From contig MWFE01000017.1 in NCBI GenBank assembly GCA_002071445.1, positions 1-64,000 on the forward strand: DNA of 64,000 bases. The letters are read 5' to 3'. The position numbers were made by a program, and so were the translations under genes. Shown here one piece after another: positions 1 through 8,682 of the stretch (position 1 is its first letter; each line of letters opens with the position of its first letter). A model generated the notes under the pieces. The model was given only the letters and a program-made list of their open reading frames with translations, searched no databases and was not told where the DNA came from. The stretch comes from Bacteroidetes bacterium ADurb.Bin008. Its GTDB lineage: Bacteria; Bacteroidota; Bacteroidia; Bacteroidales; Tenuifilaceae.

Positions 1-78
1 GGACATTTTTGTCCCTTCGCTTGAAAAAAATTAATTCATGCCCTCAAAAAGTTGCATTTATTAGTTGAATCTAAATCT

Positions 79-86
79 TATTTTTG
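79..86 (+). promoter_or_regulatory. Candidate -7 promoter element of the first response regulator
   Basis: TATTTTTG matches the Bacteroidota -7 consensus TAnnTTTG. It ends only 5 nt before the ATG at 92, so the transcript would be nearly leaderless. No well-spaced -33 TTG was found, so this is a one-box match. Confidence 0.35.
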
Positions 87-91
87 TAGTT

Positions 92-463
92 ATGTCTGAG
101 AAAATCACCTTATTATACGTTGACGACGAGCCGGTTAACTTAATGCTTTTCGAAATTAATTTTAAAAACACTTATAGTGTTCTAAAGGCAGCGTCCGGAT
201 TAGAGGGGTTGCAGATACTTAAGGAACACCCCGAAATATCCGTTGTTATAAGCGATATGAAAATGCCGGGAATGAATGGCATTGAGTTTATTCGAAAAGC
301 CCATGCCGATTATCCTCAAATAGTTTTTTTCATCCTGACTGGCTATGATATAACCCGTGAAATTGCCGATGCTTTAAATGAAAGGCTTATTCATAAGTAC
401 TTTAGTAAACCTTTCAATATTAGAGAAATTGAAAAGGCCATTGCGGAAGCCCTTAGCGTTTAA
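92..463 (+). CDS. Stand-alone response regulator receiver domain protein
   Basis: A 123-aa protein made of a single CheY-like receiver domain and nothing else. The acidic pair D11-D12, the phosphoacceptor D55 in an ISDMKMPG context and the conserved lysine K106 (SKPF) are all present. A phosphorylated receiver without an output domain normally signals through protein contacts or works in a phosphorelay. I chose the ATG at 92 over a TTG at 65 because MSEKITLLYVDDE begins the family fold at once and a TAnnTTTG element lies just upstream. No cognate kinase is adjacent; the next gene is a convergent regulator 218 bp away. The intervening stretch (464-681) holds nothing I recognise. Confidence 0.85.
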   Translation: MSEKITLLYVDDEPVNLMLFEINFKNTYSVLKAASGLEGLQILKEHPEISVVISDMKMPGMNGIEFIRKAHADYPQIVFFILTGYDITREIADALNERLIHKYFSKPFNIREIEKAIAEALSV

Positions 464-681
464 ACTTTCGGTCTCTCCTTCCAATTGCAATGTAAATATA
501 GCATTGCAATATTGAGGCAAATTGATTTTACCCATTTCTGAGTAACTTTTTTAGCTTTTTTCCAAAAATTCGTTTCATAATCATTTAATATTAGGTTAAT
601 AATAAAATCAGTTGATGTAAAATGCGTTAATGAATTGTGTCCATAAATTATTATATCTTATAAACTATATATTCAAAAAAA

Positions 682-966
682 TTACACGTCCAAATACCCC
701 CTCAATGCTTTAACGTACTCCTCAAACGCCATTAGTCCTTTTTTGGTAATGATTATCGCTGTATGAGGGTAGTTGTTGCGGAATGACTTGTTAATGGAGA
801 TATAACCTGCTTCTTCCAACTTCTTGAACTGTACGCTGATGTTTCCCGAAGTGGCGTTGGTCTTCTCCTTCACGGTATTGAAATCCAGCTCGCCCTCTTT
901 GATTAGTAGCGAAACAATGGCCAGTCGAAGCGGCGAGTGGAGTATGGGGTCCAGTTCATTGTACAT
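682..966 (-). CDS. Winged-helix transcriptional regulator (HTH_34/ArsR-MarR-like)
   Basis: A 94-aa protein consisting of one winged-helix DNA-binding domain. The order LDPILHSPLRLAIVSLL, then an NATSGNISVQFKKLEEAG recognition-helix region, then a wing with ITKKG, matches the small regulators that bind DNA as dimers. Its start overlaps the stop of the upstream membrane-protein gene by 11 bp, which implies translational coupling. In Bacteroidota such pairs of small wHTH and multi-TM protein are common; the regulator probably controls its own operon. The ligand and targets cannot be read from the sequence. Confidence 0.8.
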   Translation of the reverse strand: MYNELDPILHSPLRLAIVSLLIKEGELDFNTVKEKTNATSGNISVQFKKLEEAGYISINKSFRNNYPHTAIIITKKGLMAFEEYVKALRGYLDV

Positions 967-1537
967 TCTGCTTACGGTATTTTGCCCTTAGCATGTAGCC
1001 GGGGATAATAATGGCAAAAATAATGGCAAATATGAGTATCAAATTCCAAAACTTAGGTTCAAGCACTATGGTGGTAAAGGCCAACGCATTGCATAGTAGC
1101 CCGCCTAACGTAAGCCATTGAAACCTAATAAGCATTCCCGAAATGGATGCTGCCAGCCCCAAAATAGTAAGAATAAAGAACATAAGCAGTTGCCCCGCTG
1201 TGATGGGGAAAACAAAGGAGAAAATGAATATGTTTACAGCAGCTACATTCCATACGAAAGCCAGCACCCTTCCCATAAGTGGCATGGGTTTTCGCTCTTT
1301 TTTTCTACCAAAGTAGAACATAGTATAGACCCAGCCTACTAACATGACAAACCAGATGTAGTAATGTTTCTCAACTTCTAAATAGATAAGTAAACTTTGG
1401 GCGGCTGCGCAGAATATGGTTAGCCAGCCCCAGAATAGGTATATAAACCCGTTCTCGTTTAGTCTTACCTTTTCGTCATCAATTATCCTATTGATAATCT
1501 GAAAACTTTCTTCAATACTATTAATTTTCTCGTCCAT
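956..1537 (-). CDS. Six-TM integral membrane protein paired with wHTH regulator
   Basis: A 193-aa protein with a short acidic cytoplasmic N-terminus followed by about six hydrophobic segments (beginning FIYLFWGWLTIF and ending IFAIIFAIIIPGYML) and a basic C-terminal tail. I do not recognise a functional family. An upstream in-frame start would add 24 residues, but the ATG at 1537 fits better because a consensus promoter (1557-1588) lies immediately upstream and would exclude the longer form. It is transcribed with, and overlaps, the winged-helix regulator gene downstream. A role as sensor or target of that regulator is inference. Confidence 0.7.
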   Translation of the reverse strand: MDEKINSIEESFQIINRIIDDEKVRLNENGFIYLFWGWLTIFCAAAQSLLIYLEVEKHYYIWFVMLVGWVYTMFYFGRKKERKPMPLMGRVLAFVWNVAAVNIFIFSFVFPITAGQLLMFFILTILGLAASISGMLIRFQWLTLGGLLCNALAFTTIVLEPKFWNLILIFAIIFAIIIPGYMLRAKYRKQNVQ

Positions 1538-1556
1538 TGGTTTCAAATATTTTTTA

Positions 1557-1588
1557 CAAATATAAATTAGTTTACAATATAAACCAAA
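1557..1588 (-). promoter_or_regulatory. Bacteroidota-type promoter for membrane protein/wHTH operon
   Basis: On the minus strand, TTTG (1585-1588), a 20-nt spacer, then TATATTTG (1557-1564), a two-box match to the TTTG / TAnnTTTG consensus. The -7 box ends about 19 nt upstream of the ATG at 1537. Confidence 0.55.
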
Positions 1589-1673
1589 TTTTTTTAAGTA
1601 ATTCTTCAATTTTTTTTCAACTTCAAATTAAATTCTCTGGAAAGGATGTTTTAAATCAATGATTTTTTGCTGA

Positions 1674-2219
1674 TTACAAGAATGAAACCACTTCATTCAG
1701 GGGTTTCCTATCCCGTGCCGAAAGGGCTCTCTCTTTCATCCTTTCGGGCAAACCTTCCAGGCTACCGGCCTTGCCAATGGCAACGATTGCCCCAATAATC
1801 TGCGATTGGGGGATATTCAGTTTTGCCCTGATGGCATCGTAGTCAAATCCGCTCATGGGGTGGCTCACAAGGCCCGAGGCCTGCGTTTGTGCCATCAGGT
1901 TGGCGGTGGCCATACCCAAATCGTGAAGTGAGTGGTAATTATCGGCTCCGGTACGGTTTACTTTGCTTTCGGCTGCGGTAATTATCAGCGCCGAGGCGTT
2001 CTTTGCCCAAAGCTGGTTTGATTGTGTCATGGTGGATACTACCAGGTTGAACATTTCCATATTATCACGTGTGGCAACGTAGAAGCGCCAGGGTTGTTCG
2101 TTGAAAGCCGATGGAGCCAATGTGGCTGCCGTTAATATCTCTTCAATCTGCTTTTTGTCAATGGCCTCAGGGGCAAACGACATTGTACTCCGGCGGTTAT
2201 TAATGGCATCAATAATCAT
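1674..2219 (-). CDS. Nitroreductase family protein (FMN-dependent)
   Basis: A 181-aa protein with the nitroreductase fold. The N-terminal INNRRSTMSF resembles the FMN-phosphate-binding start of the family, followed by APSAFNEQPWRFYV (the SxxNxQPW motif) and a C-terminal IGAIVAIGKAG strand. Such enzymes use NAD(P)H and FMN to reduce nitro compounds, quinones or related electrophiles; the natural substrate is not predictable. Length is typical of the short subgroup. It is monocistronic, divergent from the phospholipase-like gene, with a -7 element at 2248-2255. Confidence 0.88.
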   Translation of the reverse strand: MIIDAINNRRSTMSFAPEAIDKKQIEEILTAATLAPSAFNEQPWRFYVATRDNMEMFNLVVSTMTQSNQLWAKNASALIITAAESKVNRTGADNYHSLHDLGMATANLMAQTQASGLVSHPMSGFDYDAIRAKLNIPQSQIIGAIVAIGKAGSLEGLPERMKERALSARDRKPLNEVVSFL

Positions 2220-2247
2220 AGTATTTCAATTTAAGTTTGCAGATAAA

Positions 2248-2255
2248 CAAAAATA
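2248..2255 (-). promoter_or_regulatory. Candidate -7 element of the nitroreductase gene
   Basis: Minus-strand TATTTTTG (TAnnTTTG), 28 nt upstream of the ATG at 2219. No convincing -33 TTG was found. Confidence 0.35.
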
Positions 2256-2460
2256 GTTAGCATAAGTTTAAAGCGTTAAAAATTCCATACAATTAATCGT
2301 TATATATCAATAGTAATCTATTACTCCGGGAAAATGATGTTCAGTTCTGTATAATGAAGAAGTTTGCCTTTTCCGATACGATTTTTAAAAAGTTATTAAT
2401 CCCCAATTGATTTCACATTTTTTTAATACTATTGTATTTCAAAATCTAAACTATTAAGTC

Positions 2461-3813
2461 ATGAGACCAATTGCCCTAAAATTTTTAGCTGCGCTAATTA
2501 TTGTCATTCGTTTCTGTACGTCTTCACTGGCCTGGGTAGAGCACCCATTGCTGGCCTATCCTGTGCTGTCAACCATTGCAGAGTTGCAAGGAAAAGATCC
2601 AATAGTGGTTAAGAGTTTAGCTACTTTCCTTCTGGAGCAGGAGAAAGAGTTGGAAAAACTGCTCAACGATTACGAGATGTGGGCAAGGAAAAACCTTACC
2701 TACTACGCACCAACGCCCGATGAGCTGCTATTCAGGGCAACCGGCAATCCCGATGATGTAGTCGATCGCTTTTTAAAAGCCATCAGAATGAATCCCAACA
2801 TGAAGATGAGGCTGTACCTTCATCTGATGCCAAATGAGGAGGTGGGTGAAATGGAGATTATTCCAGTTCAGGAACTTACCGTTTTGTCCGACGTTTCGGA
2901 TATGATGCATACACGCTACGTCAGGCTCAATGAGGGTGACTTGGTGTCACCGTTCTGTGTGCTTTGTACAGCCAACGATGAGCCCGATTACGGATTTGAT
3001 CTGGGCCTTTTCGAGGATAACAACACACCCTTCGGCGCGAAGTATGGCTTTGGAGTTCAGCCTTTTGGCGATCCCAATCTGGAGTATGGCAGTCAGGCAC
3101 CATTCCACATGGGCTTTTACCACGAGCCTCGGATTGTATTCTTTTTTGGCCCTTTCCTGAAGAAAACCATGCCTGAGTTTAGGATTTCGCTTTGCAAAGC
3201 CTTAGCGGAGTTTGCCTTCGCCTCGGGCAATGACTACTGGGGCTACCGCTTCATGGGTTGGGGTATGCATTACTTAGGCGACCTGTCCATGCCCTACCAT
3301 GCTGCGCCACTTCCGGGGGTGAGTGCCTTGAAAATGATTTGGACCAACATAAAAGCCATTTTGGGGTTCCCCAAAAGCAAGGATAATGCCGTTCAGCTGG
3401 TATCCAACAGGCACTCGGTGCTGGAGCAATTCCAGTGGCAGCAACTAAGGGATGCCTATGCCAATGGCTACGAAAGCCATCCCATGATTATGGCACTGAA
3501 AAACCCTGTTGAGCTCGTGGAATACACCGATGACTTTGCCGTTAAGGTTGTGGCAAAGGAATCGGTGGGCAGGGCAAAAAAGGTGGATAAGTGCCTTAAA
3601 GAGTGGATGCCGCACAAGCTGGTCTCCGTTCCCGAATTTGAAACGCCCGGATCGCCCGAATTGCTTAGGGTTGTTGAATTGGCAAGGCAGGAGAATGGCG
3701 AAGAGGCAGTTGAGGGCATGACCCTTATGCTGGCCGACATATTCCGTTCGTACAGCATGCACATGAAAAGCTTTTTCAGGGCTATAATGAACAAAGAGAA
3801 TAGCATTGCATAA
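2461..3813 (+). CDS. Exported zinc-dependent phospholipase C / S1-P1 nuclease-like protein
   Basis: A 450-aa protein with a signal peptide (residues 1-24) predicted to be cut after SSLA, leaving tryptophan 25 as the new N-terminus. In bacterial Zn-dependent phospholipases C and P1 nucleases the N-terminal Trp is itself a zinc ligand. The central motif H270-x3-D274-x5-H280 (GMHYLGDLSMPYH) reproduces the H118/D122/H128 spacing of Bacillus cereus PLC, and H318-x3-E322 (HSVLE) reproduces H142/E146. The protein is much longer than the classical enzyme of about 245 aa, with insertions before and between these motifs. Substrate (phospholipid or nucleic acid) is unknown. It is monocistronic and lies convergent to the next gene. 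Confidence 0.72.
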   Translation: MRPIALKFLAALIIVIRFCTSSLAWVEHPLLAYPVLSTIAELQGKDPIVVKSLATFLLEQEKELEKLLNDYEMWARKNLTYYAPTPDELLFRATGNPDDVVDRFLKAIRMNPNMKMRLYLHLMPNEEVGEMEIIPVQELTVLSDVSDMMHTRYVRLNEGDLVSPFCVLCTANDEPDYGFDLGLFEDNNTPFGAKYGFGVQPFGDPNLEYGSQAPFHMGFYHEPRIVFFFGPFLKKTMPEFRISLCKALAEFAFASGNDYWGYRFMGWGMHYLGDLSMPYHAAPLPGVSALKMIWTNIKAILGFPKSKDNAVQLVSNRHSVLEQFQWQQLRDAYANGYESHPMIMALKNPVELVEYTDDFAVKVVAKESVGRAKKVDKCLKEWMPHKLVSVPEFETPGSPELLRVVELARQENGEEAVEGMTLMLADIFRSYSMHMKSFFRAIMNKENSIA

Positions 3814-3856
3814 GCGATGCCATAGCTGCCAATGGTTTAAAAAATACTGATTTTGT

Positions 3857-4510
3857 TTATACCGTCTGCGGATCGAAATCGGGATTGAAGGCACTGTTTG
3901 CCACAATTTCGCCCGTTTCGGAGTTGATGTAACCCTTGATAAACTGGGGTGGGAGCAGGTACACATTCTCTTGATCTTCATCTAACTCATCGAGCTTGGT
4001 ACTGATTAGCTGCTCAATGGTGAACATATTCTTCGACTGGGAGACCTGTTCGAGATACTTGTTGTACACGCTTTTGGCAATACCAATAAGGATGACATAT
4101 TTCCCGTAAAGTTTGCGTACACTGTGCTTATATTGCAAATCCGATTTGTCGTTGGTAATGGACTCAGCCGTTTTGTAAAAACTATCGGAGAACCGAAATC
4201 CTTCGGCAAGAATTTTTTTAGCCACATATTCCTCTTTGGTATAGTGCATAAACAGTACCTGAGTGTTTGTATCTTCAACTAAATATTGAAGCACATCATC
4301 GTCAAAGAGTTTACTTGGGGGTGGCTTTGTATCCTGTTCCTTCAACAACCGCCTGATAAGCATGGCAACTTTTTCCTCGTCCAATCCTGGGCCGAGATGG
4401 ATTTGGTTGCTCATTAACCTTTCAATCTTCGCATTCTTTCTATGAAGTTGAAAGTGTAAAAAGATGGTGTATGCAAAAAGGATAAGTATTGCGAAAAATT
4501 CTACGTTCAT
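3857..4510 (-). CDS. Membrane-anchored protein of unknown function with HYT motif (possible ADP-ribosyltransferase-like fold)
   Basis: A 217-aa protein with one N-terminal TM segment (residues 4-20), a basic charged linker and a soluble domain. I do not firmly recognise it. Visible features are H89-Y90-T91 followed by AKKILAEGFRF, a YGKYVILIGIA strand around 135-145, and YLLPPQFIKGYI near 184-195. An 'HY/HaT ... IL..G' opening and a closing 'PP(E/Q)(F/Y)I.GYI' strand also occur in some ADP-ribosyltransferase-like domains, but the similarity is weak and the final residue would be Q189 rather than E. It lies between the phospholipase-like gene (convergent) and the AddB-like nuclease (same strand, 79-bp gap). 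Confidence 0.6.
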   Translation of the reverse strand: MNVEFFAILILFAYTIFLHFQLHRKNAKIERLMSNQIHLGPGLDEEKVAMLIRRLLKEQDTKPPPSKLFDDDVLQYLVEDTNTQVLFMHYTKEEYVAKKILAEGFRFSDSFYKTAESITNDKSDLQYKHSVRKLYGKYVILIGIAKSVYNKYLEQVSQSKNMFTIEQLISTKLDELDEDQENVYLLPPQFIKGYINSETGEIVANSAFNPDFDPQTV

Positions 4511-4589
4511 TATCCTACGAATTTCAATTTGATCAAATCATCCGGTTGCATATTGGCATTGCAAGTTAGTAAAAAAACACAATTAATTT

Positions 4590-7490
4590 TTAATCCCTCC
4601 CACATATAGATATAAAAGGGCACAACCTACAGTTATCCCGATTAGAGGTCTGTTGGAATGCGATATTTTTATCAAAAATTTCGGCAATAAGCTGTTCAAG
4701 TCTTTGCTGGAACTCGTAGCGGAAATCCGAAAAGTCATCAATGGGCTCGTATGTTTTCCCTGCCTTGTAATTCACTTTCATTTCATCCTCTGTTTTCAAC
4801 ATTTTCACAAACCAGAGGGCCGGAGTCACTTTGCTTGCTTCATGGTTGTGCTGAACGGCAAGGCAGTAACAGAATACCTGAAAAACTTCCTTGGTATTTT
4901 GGATATGCCTGGCATCGAATAAGTTGTCAATTAACGAAAACCTCCCCATATTACTGCCTTTCCTTCCGGTTTTATAATCTACAACCCAAAAGGCATCGTC
5001 TTTCTTCTCAAGCCTGTCTATAAATCCACCCACCAATACGTCTCTTTGCATTCCGTTTACCGATGCCGTCATGGGAAAATACATATCTTTTTCCTGGCTC
5101 ATCAGGAAAAAGGGTGCACGAGCTTTATCAACCTTAAGCATTTTGAATATGGTGTAACGCAAGGCGTTGCGAGCAATGATGTTGCGACCCGAGAGTTCTT
5201 CTTCTGCATCCTCCTTCTCCTGTTTAAGAAAAACGTTGTAGAATACTTTCTCAAGTATATCATCTACCTTTTTTTCATCTTTTATCAGCTGCTCAACCAT
5301 ATCGCCGGTAACCGTACTGTTGGCATAATCCTTATAAAGATTCTCCATGGTGCCGTGGATAATTTTACCAAACTCCAGAGAACCAATCTCTTCTTCCAAC
5401 TCCTCCTCCTCTTTGATGCCAATGCAATACCTGAAGTAAAATCGTAGGGGGCAACTAATGTATGAGGTTAACCCGCTGGGTGATAGCATTATGGATTTGC
5501 CATTTCGGGTTAGGTTCTCTATTAGGGTATCCAGCACTTCGGCATTCTTTGTAATGCTGATGGGTGGGGGAGGTGTGATGTTAATGTCGAAACCCACATG
5601 GATAGTGTTGATCTTTCCGTAAACCTGCTCCATTTGTAGTTGAAGACCAAAACGGCTTACTTCACCCGTGGAGAGCCCTTCGGTGCGATTACTGTACACC
5701 AGATAGATCCGCTTTGCCCTATTCAGCAGGCGGTAGAAGTAGTAAGCATACAAAGCATTTTGATGCTTATGTCCGGGCAGTTCGAATGCACTCCTTAACG
5801 ATGGGGTAATAAACGAGACAGGATGCCTTCGTCCGGGCAGAATATCGTCGTTGAAGGAAAGGATAATGACGTTTTCGAAATCCAATGCGCGGGTTTCGAG
5901 GAAACCCATGATTTGTAGTCCGGCCAAAGGCTCACCGTAGAATGAGACTCGTTCCTGATGGAACGATTTTCGAAGCAGGGGCAAGAAAACTTTATTAGAA
6001 ATCTCAAAATTGAGCGTTGAAATCACACCATGCAGCCTGTTGAGGCTTTTAAACAGGGCATACAGAAATTCGAGGGTAATTCTGTGCTGCGAGCCCTCGT
6101 CGTTCTCGCTCTTGGCAGCAACTTGTTGTGCAATCTCTTTGCAAATTGTGATGAGGTAGGTGGTAATAGGTTGCCCTGGCTGAAGTTTTGTAAAAATAGC
6201 ACTGAGCAAAGGGGATACAGCCAGCATATTGGCTGTGGGGTATATCCTATTCTTTTGTTTTATTTTGACGATTAGTTCGGATGCCAACTCCGGTTCACAA
6301 ATCCGTATGTATGGGTTATTCAGGACGGAAATCACATCCTTATGGTAAAACTTAATACTGTTGTTACCCGAATCACGTGCATTGGTCTGTAATTTAACCA
6401 AATGCTCGGCCAGGCTGAAAGCCGGAGTCTCTTTCAGCGGATATCCCAAAGTAATGTTAATCTGCTGGATGGAATCAGGAATGGCCTGAATGGTTGGTAT
6501 AAGTAAATTTTCATTGGGCAATACGATTGCTGTACTCTCGTTAAGCCGGGCACCGCTATTACTAAGCTGGTCAAGGATTTTCGGTACCAACTTGCCTTGG
6601 GCCACGGTAGAGGGAGCGGCAATCAGATTAATCTCTTTTTGTTGAACTGCACTGTTCTCAATGACTTCGCGTGGCAATGCGTTCTCAAAAAGGCTTATGT
6701 TTTCACGGATATATTCTCCTGCCTCATGGTCAGGATTGTTAACGAAGAATGGTGCATAATCCCAGTAAAACAGAGCCTTTCCCTCTCGTTTGAAATATCT
6801 GAACAGCTCTTTTTCGCAACGGTTCAATGCGTTAAATCCGATAAAAACTATGGTATTGTCAGCCATGACGAATAATTCGCCATGCAGTATTTTTTCGGCA
6901 GCCATTCGGTAAGCCATCCCCTCGTAGCAAATGCCCTGTTGCTGAAGTTCAGATTTGAATTTGCTGTATATAATGCCCAATTTATCCCAAATACTGAGGT
7001 AGTTGGCCTTAATATCCGAAGGTTGGCTATCATCCATAACAATTCCAAGGTATTCGCTCAAAGCCTCCGATTGTTCGGGGCTAAGACCACCAAAACGCTC
7101 CTCAATATCTTTGATATCCTTAATGTTGGAAAAAAGGCTTTGAGCATCAACCATATACTTGTCAATCTGGTCGAAATCGGCCAGCATAACCTCACCCCAG
7201 AAGTAGAAATTGTCGAAACTTTCGTCGTTATTCTTTACCTCCCGGTAAACAAGGAATAGCTTTGTTACAAGGTTTATGGGATCATCGTATTGAAAACCCG
7301 ATATACCCTGCATCATTTCCGAGATGGTGGTTACCCTTGGCGACCAAATGGGTTTTGTTAAATAGGCTGACAGATGGCGATGGAAGAAAAGCCTTGCCCT
7401 TTGGTTGGGGAAGACAAGGGTAAGGTCTGAAATAGCGTCTCCAAAACGTTTAACGAGGTCTTCTGCTACCAGTTTAAGGAATTTGGTCAT
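4590..7490 (-). CDS. PD-(D/E)XK nuclease, AddB-like, with Fe-S cysteine cluster
   Basis: A 966-aa protein. The N-terminal ~550 residues resemble the helicase-like but ATPase-inactive part of AddB (LVFPNQRARLFFHRHL start; FENVIILSFNDDILPGRR), and the C-terminus is a RecB-type nuclease domain. Catalytic residues read as D825 (GGFIDRL), D838 and K840 (VVDYKTGR). C680 (ISCPLRF) together with C954, C957 and C963 gives the C...CxxCx5C pattern that binds a 4Fe-4S cluster in AddB. AddAB resects double-strand ends for recombination. The partner helicase addA, often adjacent, is not in this window. Confidence 0.82.
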   Translation of the reverse strand: MTKFLKLVAEDLVKRFGDAISDLTLVFPNQRARLFFHRHLSAYLTKPIWSPRVTTISEMMQGISGFQYDDPINLVTKLFLVYREVKNNDESFDNFYFWGEVMLADFDQIDKYMVDAQSLFSNIKDIKDIEERFGGLSPEQSEALSEYLGIVMDDSQPSDIKANYLSIWDKLGIIYSKFKSELQQQGICYEGMAYRMAAEKILHGELFVMADNTIVFIGFNALNRCEKELFRYFKREGKALFYWDYAPFFVNNPDHEAGEYIRENISLFENALPREVIENSAVQQKEINLIAAPSTVAQGKLVPKILDQLSNSGARLNESTAIVLPNENLLIPTIQAIPDSIQQINITLGYPLKETPAFSLAEHLVKLQTNARDSGNNSIKFYHKDVISVLNNPYIRICEPELASELIVKIKQKNRIYPTANMLAVSPLLSAIFTKLQPGQPITTYLITICKEIAQQVAAKSENDEGSQHRITLEFLYALFKSLNRLHGVISTLNFEISNKVFLPLLRKSFHQERVSFYGEPLAGLQIMGFLETRALDFENVIILSFNDDILPGRRHPVSFITPSLRSAFELPGHKHQNALYAYYFYRLLNRAKRIYLVYSNRTEGLSTGEVSRFGLQLQMEQVYGKINTIHVGFDINITPPPPISITKNAEVLDTLIENLTRNGKSIMLSPSGLTSYISCPLRFYFRYCIGIKEEEELEEEIGSLEFGKIIHGTMENLYKDYANSTVTGDMVEQLIKDEKKVDDILEKVFYNVFLKQEKEDAEEELSGRNIIARNALRYTIFKMLKVDKARAPFFLMSQEKDMYFPMTASVNGMQRDVLVGGFIDRLEKKDDAFWVVDYKTGRKGSNMGRFSLIDNLFDARHIQNTKEVFQVFCYCLAVQHNHEASKVTPALWFVKMLKTEDEMKVNYKAGKTYEPIDDFSDFRYEFQQRLEQLIAEIFDKNIAFQQTSNRDNCRLCPFISICGRD

Positions 7491-7684
7491 GTTTGATACT
7501 ACTTAAATGTAGAGTTGGCAGCACCCACTGCATCAATACTGGTTTTTTACTCCTCAAATCTTAGGAATTGAGTAAGTAAAGATATGAAAAGCCAATGTAA
7601 AAAGTTAATTGGAATAAAATTTTAGGTTAGGCTGCCTTTTACCTCTTGGCATTTTAAAGGCCATATCTTGTAGTCGGGGTGTGA

Positions 7685-8629
7685 TTATTGGATGTTCCAC
7701 TTTCGACCCTGCCATGTGTCCTTTGCCTCAAGCAGTTTCTCGAATCTGACCAACACCTGATCGGCACGCAGACTGCCCCATACCGGGGCAATAAGGTTTG
7801 CCGGTGGGGTTTCGCTGGTAAATCGCTCAATGACAATCCTTGGATTGAGTCTTTCCACAATTTTCAGAAGCAGTTCCAAATACTCATCAATGCTGAAAAG
7901 TCGGAATAAGCCGGGATTGGATGCATATTCTACGGACATGGCCGTGTTCCTTATAATTTGCAACTGATGAAATTTAATTGAGGTCAGCGGCAGGGTGTTG
8001 ATAGTGTGGGTTTGCTCAATTATTTGGTCTTCGCTTTCCCCCGGTAACCCAATGATGAAATGCGCCCCGACGTTGATACCCCTCTTGGCGGTTTGTTCAA
8101 TGGCCCAAACCGATTGCTCAAAGGTATGCCCACGATTTACCGAGGCTAATGTTTTGTTTGATGTGCTTTCCACGCCGTACTCCACCAGCACGTAGTGCGA
8201 TTTTGCCAGCGATGCAAGGTAGTCAAGTTTAACCTCGTCAATACAATCGGGGCGGGTACCTATGACGATGCCAATTACGTTAGGATACGAGAGAGCTTGC
8301 TCGTATAGCTCTTTTAGCCTATTCAGCGGAGCGTAAGTATTGGAGTATGCCTGAAAGTAGGCCATGAATTTTTTTGCCCTGCGATAACGGAACGCATGGA
8401 ATTCAATACCCTCCGACAGCTGTTGACTAATGGGCTTGCCGGGATTGCAGTAGCTTGGATTGAACGATTCATTGTTGCAGAATGTACATCCACCTATGCC
8501 AACCGTACCATCACGGTTTGGGCACGTAAACCCCGCATCAATGGTTAATTTCTGAACCCTGCCACCGAAATATTTTTTCATGTAGCATGCATAGCTGTGG
8601 AATCGTCTGTTATCGCCCCAGGGATACAT
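7685..8629 (-). CDS. YhcC/TIGR01212-type radical SAM protein
   Basis: A 314-aa protein. The opening MYPWGDNRRFHSYACYMKKY and the cluster motif C36-x11-C48-x2-C51 (from CPNRDGTVGIGGCTFC) are the signature of the YhcC family, which departs from the usual CxxxCxxC spacing. Those cysteines would bind the 4Fe-4S cluster that cleaves S-adenosylmethionine. The central FIIGLPGE motif belongs to the radical SAM barrel. The physiological substrate of the family is not known to me. It is transcribed away from the GH3/beta-lactamase gene, with a 53-bp gap on the same strand, so the two may be co-transcribed. Confidence 0.88.
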   Translation of the reverse strand: MYPWGDNRRFHSYACYMKKYFGGRVQKLTIDAGFTCPNRDGTVGIGGCTFCNNESFNPSYCNPGKPISQQLSEGIEFHAFRYRRAKKFMAYFQAYSNTYAPLNRLKELYEQALSYPNVIGIVIGTRPDCIDEVKLDYLASLAKSHYVLVEYGVESTSNKTLASVNRGHTFEQSVWAIEQTAKRGINVGAHFIIGLPGESEDQIIEQTHTINTLPLTSIKFHQLQIIRNTAMSVEYASNPGLFRLFSIDEYLELLLKIVERLNPRIVIERFTSETPPANLIAPVWGSLRADQVLVRFEKLLEAKDTWQGRKWNIQ

Positions 8630-8682
8630 ATTGTATGGATTCAGGTGTATGCTTGGTAACTTACCCTTGGTTTAAGATAAAA

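Noticed and set aside
1-14. GGACA-TTTT-TGTCC hairpin at the left edge
   Set aside because: Only a 5-bp stem, no T-run after it, and the upstream context is cut by the window edge; could be part of a terminator but not supportable.
3445-3981. Open frame of 178 codons antisense to the end of the phospholipase-like gene
   Set aside because: Composition is histidine/phenylalanine-rich as expected for a shadow frame; it overlaps two real genes.
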